Source of the DNA: Ligustrum vulgare
Lineage: Eukaryota; Streptophyta; Magnoliopsida; Lamiales; Oleaceae
Assembly (NCBI GenBank): GCA_963555705.1
Contig: OY743170.1
Coordinates: 31,943,362-32,007,361, forward strand
Direction: 5' to 3'
DNA: 64,000 nucleotides
A model generated the notes under the pieces. It had not been told where the DNA came from. It ran no database searches and saw only the letters and a program-made list of their open reading frames with translations. A program made the position numbers and the translations under genes. Position 1 is the first letter of the stretch. Every line of letters begins with the position of its first letter. Below are positions 24,112 through 35,399 of the stretch, in pieces.

Positions 24112-24630
24112 CATACCCAGAAGTCTCGTGATGTTTGGTGTGTCGAGGGAAAAGAGGTGAGTGATCTATTTAATAGTTGATTTAGGCGTTAAACATGGTA
24201 ATTTAGGTTAAATCTTGATTTATGGAAAATTGTGAGAATTTTGGAAGTGAATATGGTTGTGTAAGGAAATATTTGGAAAATAAGTTGTTGATTTAGTTGG
24301 GCCAAGAAATGACTTATTGGGTTTTTAAATGAGCTTGAATGATTGGTAAAAATATTTGGGCTCGAGATGTTGGATTGGATTAAAACAGTTGAAATTTGGA
24401 CTTAATATAATTAAAGCTTGGGCTTTGAAAATAAACCGTGATTTTGAAATATTTTTGATAAAGATTGAAATTTGACTAAGTTTTTAAATAAATTTAATTT
24501 CACTTAATTGGCTAGACGAACACGCGTTTAAAAATAAATGAATGAATGAGCAAAGTCGAAGCGACACGTTTTTAAAATAAAAATATTTATTTGACTAAAT
24601 CACAAAAATTCTTGGTCGCTACACAATCAC

Positions 24631-26007
24631 TGTTGCGTGTCGTAATGGACCAAAATTAAATTCAGTTTCCTTGTTCGCTATTACTAAGAATGTAGTAATG
24701 GAAGCAATTGTTGATCCCATGAGGAACGGGAACTAAGCTAGTGTAATGTCAATTATAATCATAAAAGGGGGTTTTGAATTCGAATATGTGTAATTGAATT
24801 GAATAATAAAATAAACAATTAAAAAGTTCGTTAGAAAAACAAGTATAGGGAATCCTAGTTCTCAGGTTCAATTTTTTTCTATCACAATGTTAACACTTCC
24901 CAATTAACACATGTCCAATTTCTCTCTTGATTTATCACCCGTAAGTAATTAATAAGCTCTAACTACTCCAATTCTTCCTTAATTATGCTCAATTAGAATA
25001 AGCTCTCTAATCAAATCATAGATTACCAATCTCACAAGCTCATATTGATTAAGCTTTTTAGGTTTAATGCAATGACTAGATATCTTCTAGAAGAAATAGG
25101 ATGAACTAGATTATCAATCTCACAAGCTCATATTGACTAACCTAGGTTGGATTTTCAATGGGGATATAAAATTCCCAATTGCTACTATGAATTGAACAAC
25201 AAGACAAATACGGATCAAATAATTCAATATAGCAAATATCAAAAAACAAAATATAAGACAAGGCCTTAATCAAATAAATCGTTGCATTGATTGAATTAAA
25301 AACTCATAAAAACCCAACAGTCAAAAGTATAGAAATTAGAGCAACGTTATTAGTTTGGAAAATGATAAACAAAGTGATCTGAATACAACGTCACCTTCGA
25401 ACTAGGTAGAGAAGCTTAGCCGACCATGGTCATGAAGAAAATCCAAAAAAATTGCTCTTCATTCACCTCTTTGTTGGAATTGTTCTTCTTTCAAGCTCCC
25501 AGAATAGCCGCTTCCAATGATAATTTCCGAACCCTTGTTATGTGGTGAATTTCCCTTCTTATGGCCACCAAAATGTGCCCTAGGTTTGGACAAAGGAGAT
25601 ACCAAATATAGGAAATCAAAATGGAAAGAATTCCACATATAAATTACGCCCGTAATCTATATAGTTACCGACGCAAGCTAGTCCCTGGAAGTTTTTTTCT
25701 ATTTTGGAAGTTAGGCCATAATTTCACAAGTTACGGCAGTAAGTCGGTTTCTACAGATTTTCAAATTACGCCTAGAATTGACTTACGGCCGTAACCTTGG
25801 GTGTTACGGCAGTAAGTAAATTGCAGCTTGGTTCCTCGAACTTCGTTCTTAAGCGCATTTTGGTCCTTTTTTTTCCTCTTTTCTTTTCCTTTTCAATCCT
25901 ATACAACATAAAACATAAAATGCATTAAACAATACTTAAATAGGATCAAACCACTAGCAAAATAGGGCCACAAGTGAACAAAACAAGTGCTACTAAAATA
26001 CTTATCA
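24631..26007 (-). repeat. 3' LTR of element B (1.38 kb)
   Basis: Starts (minus) TGATAAGTATTTTAG and ends CGACACGCAACA. It aligns throughout with the 5' LTR at 57039-58433. The TTACGGCCGTAA-type cluster lies 190-370 bp from its start. Confidence 0.9.
25640..25830. repeat. TTACGGCCGTAA palindromes, 3' LTR of B
   Basis: About seven copies in various states: TTACGCCCGTAA, TTACCGACGCAA, TTAGGCCATAA, TTACGGCAGTAA (twice), TTACGCCTAGAA and the intact TTACGGCCGTAA. Most changes are CG to TG or CA. Confidence 0.85.
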
Positions 26008-27850
26008 AATCCCTCCACACTCGAACCATTGTTCGTCCTCAAACAATGATGGAGAAGAAATGAATTAGGACTCAAACAAACAGATAGACCTATAATCTAG
26101 ATATTCAAGGTTACAACCCACTTTTGTTTAGCAATAATATTTAATTGCATAATTAGAGTGTGCTAGTATGTGTCAGAGATGCACCATCCAATACCCCCTA
26201 TTCATACAAGAATTCAATATCCCCGACCTAAATCAAAATCCAGTGGCATATATCCTTTCATCTCTCTTGAGTACACTCTCACATTCATCAATGATTTATT
26301 ATGAGGGATCAGTTTCACCCAACTCCGATAGAAACCACCACATTAATGCGAGTTGCCCATGGTGAGAATTCAGTCAACAGAATATCCCCAACCCAAATCC
26401 ACAAACAAACCCTAAACCAAGCAATTCAAACCACTCATAAGTAAATGTAATGGGAGTTAACACCCTCACTAGATATTTCTCTCTTTGCACAAAGTGTATA
26501 AGGGTGAGAGTTTTTCACTCAACTTACTACATGGAGAATCCAAAACCACAGATTGCTCAGATGTCATAACTGGAGCTAATAATAACACAAGTGCAAAGCA
26601 AAGGTCTTTACTTAGTTGTAATGGGGCTTTGGGTCAGGTAGGATAAATGGAAAATATTTAGGCTAAGTTGAGAGGAGAGTTCAAAAGCAAAATTAGTTCA
26701 ACAAGATCCTTTCTTCCTACACTTTTCTCTGTGATTTCCTACAATTCTCCTACTATCCAACTGATTTAACAATTTGATTCTTTGTTGTGTAACTTGAGGG
26801 TTTATTTTCTTCACCGGGAAACTTTCTTGATCCAGTAACTTGAACAATTGAATGAACTTTTCTTTTCTTTTCTCAATTTTCTTATATATCAAATAGCATA
26901 CCCTGCAATTTGTTTTCTTCTGACCACATTACCACCTAATCCTTAGTTAGCACAAGATGAAGTCTTCGCCTTTTTGAAGCTTAGCTCGTTACATACTTCT
27001 CAAACAATACAAGCTTGTGAACCTCCTCTCTTGTGGGTTCAAGATAGAGGTAGTATGAAAGAATGGGTATTCGTGACTTGTAGTGTGGCATTAAAATCCA
27101 AAGAAAGGCTAAGGCACAAAATGGTTTCTATTGGTAAATGTACCATGGCAGGCCAGTTAGCGAGTCGAATTTGGTTTAACCTAATGCCTTCACTATATTT
27201 TGCACTTGAGCTAAGAAGCTACAACAGTATGCACAAGAAAGCACATCCAAGCACAAACCAATCATGCAGGACACACATCAAAGAATTACGAGCTCAATAT
27301 AAGGGGTAAAAATAGCTCTTAGGCTCAAAAGCTCACAAATTATTGTTTACATGTGTTTCTCCCATCCAATTATGAGTTATAAGTCATTGCTTGATCTTTA
27401 TTTCGAATCCCAAATCCATTGGTTAAAAATAGTGTTTAAAAGTATTCCAACCCTGACTACTCACAAAAGTCTGATAATTTCTGCTGGAATTCTGACCCTC
27501 AGGGTGTTGTACAAAGAGAAAACTTGTCAATTTCAGTTTGGGTTAGTTAGGTTGTAGACATTTGACAATTTACCTACATTCTCAACCTATTCAAAATTTG
27601 TTGGATAAGTTCATCTCTATGTGCTCATTTCATATCCAATTATGCAATTAAGAAGTTTGATTACTCGAAATTTATCAAAAGTGAGGCTACTTCCTATTGC
27701 ACCAAAATGTGGTTCTAGACACAAATAAGGAATAGAATTGAACTGGAAATTGACTCAAAAGAGAATAAACACTACTGGATCACACGAAAAGAAAATCATG
27801 AAGGAAATAAAGGAAAAACAACAGCCTTACATTCATCCCCCCACACTTTA
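26008..27850 (-). other. 3' non-coding region of element B
   Basis: A polypurine tract (GTGTGGAGGGATT on the minus strand) adjoins the LTR. The rest has no supported gene. Large parts match, in opposite orientation, the 3' region of element C (about 38200-40590), for instance around the TTTGCACTTGTGTTATT block. A plus-strand open frame at 26974-27309 is antisense to the element and I do not treat it as a gene. Confidence 0.75.
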
Positions 27851-27899
27851 ATGTCACAATTTCCACATTGTAAAAAAGAATTCAAAACAACAGAGGGGA

Positions 27900-29000
27900 A
27901 CAGAAAACTCCCTTGGAGGGCTATTGCGGCGGTGGCCTGTCATGGGTCTCTACAACCTTCAAATCTCCTCTCAAATGGCTCTTTGCTCTTCCAATATTTA
28001 TTGTTGATCCTCTTGCATAGCATTCATTTGAGCTTGGAAAGCTTTCATCATCTCCAGTATTTGCAGCTCAAAGGGTTATGAGTTGGAACCTGTGGTGCCC
28101 CCTCCCCAGCAGTGGGCTCTTCAGTACCCTGATCATCATCCCATTCTAACTACTCTTCTTCCCCTCGACCCTGATTTGCAACAATCTGTCTGTCGACATT
28201 CTGCAGGCTGGCCTTGGTGAGGAGATTGCTGTGCCTCAGTGTGTCCTCGCTCACCGATGCAGGGACTCTCTGAGCTCAACATAGTGCAGTCAGCAGTCAT
28301 GGGAAGGGCATTTATCTCTTATGAGGCATCAGGCTGGCATAAGTGTAGATAGCGTCAAAGAGATGCTGCCCCAAGTCAAATTTAATGCCCCTGGTTATGG
28401 CATAATAGGTGCAGAGGTACCAGATAGATAAAGTGGTGAGGCTAGTAGAGGAGAACAGACTCCCCGAACCCTATTGATGCAGGAACCAGGCATCCATCTG
28501 TAAGTCCCTATTCTTGTAGTGAGGGTGGATGACATGTAGGGTGTCGTGAAATATGGGCTTCAAAGCCTAATGAAGTACCTCCTGGTCCGAGAAAAGGCTC
28601 CTGCAGTCACAGTTAAATGTACGGTGCATGTGCTATCAATGCCGAGGTAGCCCTCGATCACTACCTTAGACAATTTAATCCGCTTCCCTGCTAATCTCGT
28701 GTAGTGGTAGTCTGGCGATTTCTCGTCACTGATCTCCCCGTTGAACTGTGTATAAAATTTAAACACGAACGGGGGGTTCCCAAAGGGAAGATCACTGGCG
28801 TATTTCACCCATCCAAATTCAACAAAGCGGGCCCAGAAGGGGCGAGGTGCAATCACTATATCTGAGGCCCGCATCTCCTGAAAGTCCTCTAGTAGGAACA
28901 GTCGTTCCTTAATGCACTGCTTGGATTGATGTTTTTCTTGACGGGGTGTAGAACAGGATTCGCCAGTGACTTGCTTTCCCTTTTTCGTCGATGGAGCCAT
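27900..29000 (-). pseudogene. Element B second ORF (plant-transposon-protein type) between pol and 3' LTR
   Basis: The likely start is the ATG at 29000 (MAPSTKKGKQ). The N-terminal 145 codons are open, to about 28560. The middle reads RFVEFGWVKYASDLPFGN, with VFKFYTQFNGEISDEKS and KVVIEGYLGID, a pattern I associate with the putative plant transposon protein domain often carried by Athila-type elements. A frameshift near 28600 and several stops follow. The frame is traceable to about 27900, where MMKAFQAQMNAMQ suggests a helical, coiled-coil-like tail. Its biochemical role is unknown. It occupies the position where some elements of this group carry an envelope-like gene, but I see no envelope features. 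Confidence 0.68.
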
Positions 29001-30063
29001 AAAACATCCTACACAAGAAAATTTCGATATCAATGGGAGGAGATGCAATTACAATATAATCATAATAAGCAATCCCCTTGCTTAGCACGGTGCATGCAAA
29101 ATTTACACTGAGTTCTTAAATCCATAGGTGAGATGAGCAACCAAAATGAATCAAACAAGTTACCACTCAAAGTAAAGCTTCCAAGGAAACCTATTCACAA
29201 CAAAAAAATTAAATCGAAGCTCATTGAACACTCACGTTCACATGATCATAGAAGTCCAAGTTGGAAGAAAACAATTTAAAATGGGTTATCGTTGAAATTC
29301 ATGGTACACAAACCCAATTGTTGATCAATGTCTAGAAAGCAATAGAGCAAAATCCAAATTCACCTAATCATCCTTACTTTCCTCAATCACATAGTTTCTA
29401 TACACTCACAATAGCATAGGGGTGAGACTCAAAGTGGAATTTCAAGTGAAGAACCACTTCAACCTCACTTAGACGTTCCATCGAGCATGTGATGTGCATG
29501 CTTGAGGTAGTGCCTTGTATGTGTGAATTGAAAAATGAAATATGTCCAATAACATATATGAACTCAACAATCTCAACTAGAACATCAAAATGTGAGATAA
29601 GTTCGAGAATTTCACAATTGAATGCGCCATCGGTGAAGCAAGGAATTATAAAGAGAATAGTGAAATTCCATACCTTTGAAATTTTTTTTTTGGGCAAAAA
29701 TGATTGTTGGATGAAAGTGGTGTTTAACCTTAGAATCACCTCTTTATGCACAAAATAAAGGTGAGAAGAAATGAATATGGAGAAATCTTGGTGAAAAATG
29801 TTAGGGATTGGAGAGAAACGGCGTGAAATAAGGGGGATAGGAAATTTGAAAACTCATGTCATTTACGGCCGTAATGGGTGGTCTTACGACTGTAACGGGT
29901 CCCCTGGACTCAATCAGCGTGTGGGTTGATTACGGCAGTAAATTATGATACTTACGGCCGTAGCTGATTTTTTGGACATTTTTTTTTTCAAATAAATGAA
30001 CAATCAAGAGTAACAAAAATTTAAAATACGAAAAATAAAACAAAAATTGAAAGAGAAAAGAAA
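29001..30063 (-). other. Spacer upstream of the element B second ORF
   Basis: No gene is supported. It contains four TTACGGCCGTAA-type palindromes at 29868-29970, about 0.9 kb upstream of the second ORF start. On the minus strand this spacer once continued directly into the pol tail at 42033, before element C was inserted. Confidence 0.6.
29868..29970. repeat. Internal TTACGGCCGTAA palindromes of element B
   Basis: Four copies: TTACGGCCGTAA, TTACGACTGTAA, TTACGGCAGTAA and TTACGGCCGTAG. The motif is the same as in the B LTRs, but it is placed between pol and the second ORF. Possible internal promoter or enhancer; that is inference. Confidence 0.85.
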
Positions 30064-30068
30064 CTCCC

Positions 30069-31507
30069 TGATAGAGTGCGTAATTGCAATTTAATTTGTG
30101 ATATTTCCTCTTACTCCATTGATTTTAAATGCTTAAATTGGGGATATTAATCATATTTTATGTTTTGTGGATTATGTGGAGAATTGAGATCGAATTGGAC
30201 TCAATATCAAAAATTGGAAAGAAGAAGTTTGGAACTCAAAAGTACACAATCAGAGAAGGATTTAGCATAAGGCGTGGGCACGCCTTATTGTTTCGGAAAG
30301 ACAGCAACCTCAAATAATTAATGGGCTGGATTTGAGGGGTAACAACCTCGGACAAAATCCAACAATTGGAAACAATTTGAAGTCCAACAAGTGATGTCTT
30401 AGACTTGGGATTCATCTGGCGGAAACAATTGAAAAGCCTAGCAGCTGGACATTTTCATTAGCTGGGCCACAATTCATGGACCTAAGAGGAATGGGCAGCG
30501 ATTGATTTTTAAAAGGACAGCAGCACGACAATAAAAAGGAATCTAGCGGCCATGTTTTTGGTAATTTTAGAAGAGGAGGCACTTCTTTGGGGATTGAACT
30601 CGGCAACAACCTAGCAGCCACGGATATTGATCAAAATTTACTTTGGAGTTTGACTTTTTAACATTGTTTATTATTCTTTTTAGTTTTCAATTAAATTTTT
30701 TTTATGGATAGCTAAATTATGATTCCAATTCAAGGATAATTGAAGTTTTGATTCTACAAGAATTGTAATCTAATTAGTTTTATTGTTCTTTTATCTCATT
30801 CTATTTATATATCTTTTGTTTGCATTGACGTTGTTGTTTTGATTTATTAATACAAAGTGCACGTTGTTTTAATTGTCAAAATAATACTTAGCCAATTAGG
30901 AATATAAATCCGTAATTGTTTAGGTTTTTAATACAAGTGGCAAATAACATAGTTGATTACCGATTGATTTTCGATTTATGTTATGGAGATATATAACCTA
31001 ACTTAAATGAATCACACGTGTGAATTTGTTGGTTAGAATTGGTAGTTTCTCTAGAGGTAAATGCTATCAGTAAATTAAATCCTAAGACCGTATCTAGAGT
31101 TATTTATCGATTAGGGAAATAATCAACGAGTGTTTCTTGGTTATCGAGATAGTAAGGAGAGATAGGTTATTAGATCGTATCAATGACCATAACCAATTTA
31201 TAAAATGAGTAAAGGATTTTATTTTTGCATCCGTGATCAATTCTATGAATCAATACTGAGATTATACCTTGGGCTGGATATTTATTGAATTTGATATTTT
31301 CACCATTTTAATTTCGCAATTGTTTATTTACAAATTGATTTCACATTCAAAATTCAAAACCCCCCTTATTTTTAATTTATTATTTTAATTTTTTTGAAGA
31401 ATTAAATCTAACCACTCCATGCAGATTCGACCTTGCTCTCCACTATCATAATTTAACATTTTTTTAGAGCAAGTATTATTAGTATTTGTTGGATTCGACA
31501 CCCATCA
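30069..31507 (+). repeat. 5' LTR of element C
   Basis: TGATAGAGTGCG to CACCCATCA. It aligns end to end with 40595-42032. It carries one GGCGTGGGCACGCC palindrome at about 30270. Confidence 0.93.
30268..30290. repeat. GGCGTGGGCACGCC palindrome in the C 5' LTR
   Basis: The core AAGGCGTGGGCACGCCTT has 8-base complementary arms around a GG centre. The 3' LTR copy (about 40795) has one CG to CA change. Two related copies lie inside the element (37115-37190). Confidence 0.85.
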
Positions 31508-31513
31508 AATTCT

Positions 31514-31531
31514 TGGCTCCGTTGTCGGGGA
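31514..31531 (+). other. Primer binding site of element C (tRNA-Asp-like)
   Basis: TGGCTCCGTTGTCGGGGA, six bases after the 5' LTR, differs at two positions from the complement of the plant tRNA-Asp 3' end. Confidence 0.8.
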
Positions 31532-31600
31532 TTGTTGCTAATCATATTTATTTTTCATTTACTATTTTTTTAATTTTTATTTCTTTTATTTATTTCTTTC

Positions 31601-34600
31601 ATGCCCCGTTGTTCTAGTAAAGATGAGTTGCAATACGACCTTGAAATTGAGAAGACAGCTCGAAAATTGAGGAAAGAAGCTAAGTTCCCAAAACAAACCA
31701 GATTGTAACACCCCGATTCTGTGAAACCCGGGATGCTACTTCTTCTTTAAATCAAATTTTATTGCGAAAAATAAACTAAATTCTAAACATCATATTTATT
31801 TGAAAATTTTCAACAGTAAATAAATTAAATTTGATAAATTCATAAAAAGTTAAAATCTTAATTTTCAAAGAAAGTAACAACGAAATAATTAAATTTGACG
31901 ATGTTCATAAAACTTTAAATCTCATAGTTAAAAATAACGACAAATAGATAAATTGACAATATTCATAAATTGTTACTTGAAAAATATAGTTTCATTATTA
32001 TTTGCCACCACTGCCCTTTCATTCGCCACCATTTCCGAAATCCGCAAAAGCTGTTAAAAATAGGGGTAAGCATTTCGAAGAAATACTCAGTAGGTTTAGC
32101 GCAATTTAAATAAACTATACAGTAAATAACACATATAATCATGCAATTTAATTCATAAAATTCTCATTCTCATGCAATATGCAAGTGGATCTCATAAATC
32201 ATAAATTTCCATGACCGAAGACATGTGGATCTGGGCCCGAAGGTAATTGGTCCATGCCCGAAAGCATGTGGATTTGGGCCCGAAGGCATCTAGTTCTCAT
32301 AAATTACATAATCACATGCATAAATTTACAATATGGCAATTAAAATAAAAGAGTTTTTGAAGTAATGAACCTACCTTAAGATATTTCTGAATTTGCTTTA
32401 AAAAAATGATTCTAGCTTTCTTGAAAATCCCGCCCCTCGTCTAGCCCTAAAATAAATAATTGCTATTAGAAACTTTAAATTAAAGTTTTATAAATGAAAG
32501 GAAACTTGAGGGTTGAATTGAAAGAATTTAAAAGTGTAAAACTTGAACTAAAATGGTAAAGTGTAAAGATTTGGGACTTTGTACAAATAATTGAAATGAG
32601 GGACTAAATTGATAAACCCGAAAAGTTCCTAACCAAATTATATTTTAGTCAAAACTCAGGGTTAAATTATACTCAATTGAAGACTTGGGGACTCATTTGT
32701 GAAATTAATTGAAATTAGGAGCTGAATTGACCAACTCAAAGAGTTTCTGGCCAAATTAGATTTCAGTAGAAACTTTGGGTAAAAATACTCATTTGAAAAC
32801 ATGGGACTAAAATAAATATTTTAAAACTAAAGGACTGAAATGACTAAATTTAAAAATAGGGGCTGAAATAAATTACTCTATAACTGAGAGGACGAAATTA
32901 AATGATTATGTAACTTGAGGCCTGAAATTGATCACTTTCCAAACTTGGGGCTTAAGGGCTAATTTCCCAAAATCAAAATTTATAAAAATTAAAAATCTCT
33001 TTCTCCCTCTTCCATTTACGGATACAGAGAGGAACGAGAGAGTGAGGTCAGGGACAAGCAGCCGGTGCCTTCATCGGCGTTTGCAGGCGGTGACGCCGCC
33101 TTCAAGGGCGGCGATGGGTGTAGGGCAGAAGAAGAAGGAGGCTGGGAAAATTTGGTGAGCGAACCGAGAGGCTGAGTTTGGTTCTTGAAGCCATGGTTTA
33201 CATCCAAATCTTCGATGACGGAGTGGCGGCTCAAGGTTAGTGTGTGGGTTGGTTTACTCTTTGGTTTTGAGTTTTGATTTGGGTTTGATTTTGGAAGTGG
33301 GCAGCAGTGGTGATTTTTTCGAATTTTTGGAGGCGGCTTGAGCGGTTTGTACGCTGGTGTGGTGTCATTGTAGTGGAGTGAGGGTGGCGGTGAAGGTGGT
33401 AGCTGCGGGTTTTGATCTTGATTTTTGGATATATTTGGGGTGAATTTGTTGGAGGAACAGAGGTGGCCAGCGGTGGTTTTGGTAGTGGCAGTGGCCGGTC
33501 GAGGTGCTGATGATGATGATGATTCCAAATGGTGGTACTGTGGTGATTATGATTTCTCTTGGCTATGGTTGTGAACATAGGGCAGTAGCGATTGACGTGG
33601 TGTGGTGGCTGGGGTGTCGACCGTGTCTATGGTTGTGGTTCTTGCAGTGTTGTGGTGGGAGGATGATTGCGGATTGGGTTGAGATGATGAAACCAAATTT
33701 GATCAGTTTGAGGGAAAGAGATTCATGCGAAATTGTATTGCTGCAAATTGTTTGCGTGTGTCGTGAATGTAAGGGAGAGGGATATACTTAATAGTTGATT
33801 TAGGTGTTAAACATGATAACTTAGGTTAAAATCTTGGTTTATGGAAAACTTGGAAGAATCTTGGAAGTGAGTATCAATTGTGTAAGGAAATACTTGGAAA
33901 GGAAGAAATTGTTGAATTGGTTGGGCCAAGAAATAATTGATTGAGTTTTAAATGGACTTGAATGATCTGAAATATCGCTTGGGCTCGAGAAATTGGATTT
34001 GATTAAAACAGTTAAAATTTGGACTTGATATAATTAAAACTTGGGCTTTTGAAAATAAATTGTGATATTGAAATATTTTTGATAAAAATTGGAGTTTGAC
34101 TAAGATTTTAAATAAATTTTATTTTACTTAATATTTGACTAGACGAACATGCGTGAAAAAAAAAATAATAAATAGGCAAAGTCGAAGAGACACAATTTTA
34201 AAATAAAAATATTTATTTGAATAAATCACGAAAATTCTCAGTCGCTACACAGATTGAATCTAGTAGCTGACCCGACAGATTCAACAACTGATTCCTCTAG
34301 TGATTCTAAAACAGAGCAAGAGCAAGCAATGGCCAATGATGAAAGAACTTTAAGGGAATTGGCTGCACCAAATGAAAATCAACAGCCACTTTACATTCAG
34401 TATCCGGTCTTACATGTGGGATCTGGATTGAAATCTGGATTGATCCATTTCCTACCCAAATTCTATGGTCTCGAGAATGAAGACCCCCACAATCATTTGA
34501 AAGAATTCCACATGGTGTGTTCAAGTATGAAATCACAAGGAGTGAATAAAGAGCAAATCAAGTTACGGGCTTTTCCATTCTCATTAGCTGACAAGGCAAA

Positions 34601-35390
34601 AGATTGGCTGTTTTATCTACCACCAGGTTCTATAATCACATGGACAAGTATGGTCAAATTATTCCTTGATAAATTTTTCCCAACTTCAAGAGCTGCAAAT
34701 ATCAGAAGGGAAATTTGTGGAATCAAACAGAGAGATACTGAAACCCTTCATGAATATTGGGAAATATTTAAGTGACTATGCGTAAGCTGTCCTCAGCATA
34801 GGATTTCAGAACAATTGCTTATTCAATAATTTTATGAAGGATTGTTGTCAATGGAAAGAAAGATGATGGATGCAGTTAGCGAAGGAGTTATAGTGAATAA
34901 AACCCCAATTTCCGCTAGGGATTTGATCTCCATCATGGTTACTAACACACAACAGTTTTGATTCAGACAGGACACCCCTATGAAAAGGGTGAATAAGGTA
35001 AATGTATCTTCTCTTGAAAATCAAATAGCGAATCTAACCTCTCTTGTTCGACAAATGGATGTAGGAAATATGCAACATGTTAAAGCTTGTGAAATTTGTG
35101 CTGCTACTGCTCATCCAACTGATAAGTGTCCTACTCTTCAAGAAGATTCTTTTGAACAAGCTAATGCAGTTGGAAGATTTCTAGGCTCACCTCAAGCGAA
35201 TTATGATCCCTATTCAAACACTTACAACTTAGGATGGATGGATCATCCCAACTTCAGTTATCACACAAGGCTGCAATTCCAACAATTCCAGCCTAGCAGC
35301 CTACTCCTCAACTACAACAACCTTCTTCAAGTTCAGGTATGTCTCTAGAAAAAATTGTTAAATCAATTGTAATTAACACACAACAATTTC
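31601..35390 (+). pseudogene. Element C gag, interrupted by a solo LTR
   Basis: The start is the ATG at 31601 (MPRCSSKDELQYD). The frame runs to 31703, is broken by the solo LTR, and resumes in phase at 34255 (NLVADPTDS). The gag core follows (HFLPKFYGLENEDPHNHLKE, AKDWLFYLPPGS, RREICGIKQ) up to a stop at 34773. Further stops and shifts lie downstream. A complete zinc knuckle C-x2-C-x4-H-x4-C is at 35088-35129, followed by the Athila tract YDPYSNTYNLGWMDHPNFSY. The protein would package RNA and form the particle. The in-phase resumption shows that gag was open at the time of the solo-LTR parent insertion. Stops now make it inactive. Confidence 0.85.
31704..34249 (-). mobile_element. Chromovirus solo LTR (2.5 kb), target duplication CAGAT
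   Basis: TGTAACACCCC to CAGTCGCTACA, flanked by perfect CAGAT copies (31699-31703 and 34250-34254). Same family as 22129-24623, including the GACATGTGGATCTGGGCCCG block and the GCGGTGACGCCGCC stretch. There is no internal region. Open frames on its minus strand near 33016-33578 are low-complexity proline/histidine-rich translations of LTR sequence. Confidence 0.93.
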
Positions 35391-35399
35391 AATAGGAGA

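Larger units (their letters stand above)
22129..24623 (-). mobile_element. Chromovirus solo LTR (2.5 kb), target duplication CAATC
   Basis: It starts TGTAACGCCCC and ends TTGGTCGCTACA, so it is a chromovirus LTR in reverse (start TGTAGCGACCAAG). Perfect CAATC copies flank it (22124-22128 and 24624-24628). It contains a 42 bp tandem repeat (22598-22700), repeats of the GGGACTAAA type (about 22960-23200), a GC-rich tract (23290-23400) and (GA)n (24077-24105). It belongs with the solo LTR at 31704-34249, sharing the TTTAAATCTAATTTTATTGCG-like start. There is no internal region. Confidence 0.92.

Noticed and set aside
26974..27309. 111-codon plus-strand frame with a partial relative on the minus strand at 39299-39505
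   Set aside because: Both copies are antisense to their elements and similar only because the two 3' regions are homologous. The frames have different lengths and starts.
29489..29758. Overlapping open frames on both strands (89 and 117 codons)
   Set aside because: They lie in the element B spacer, overlap each other, have no domain and no codon signal I can recognise.
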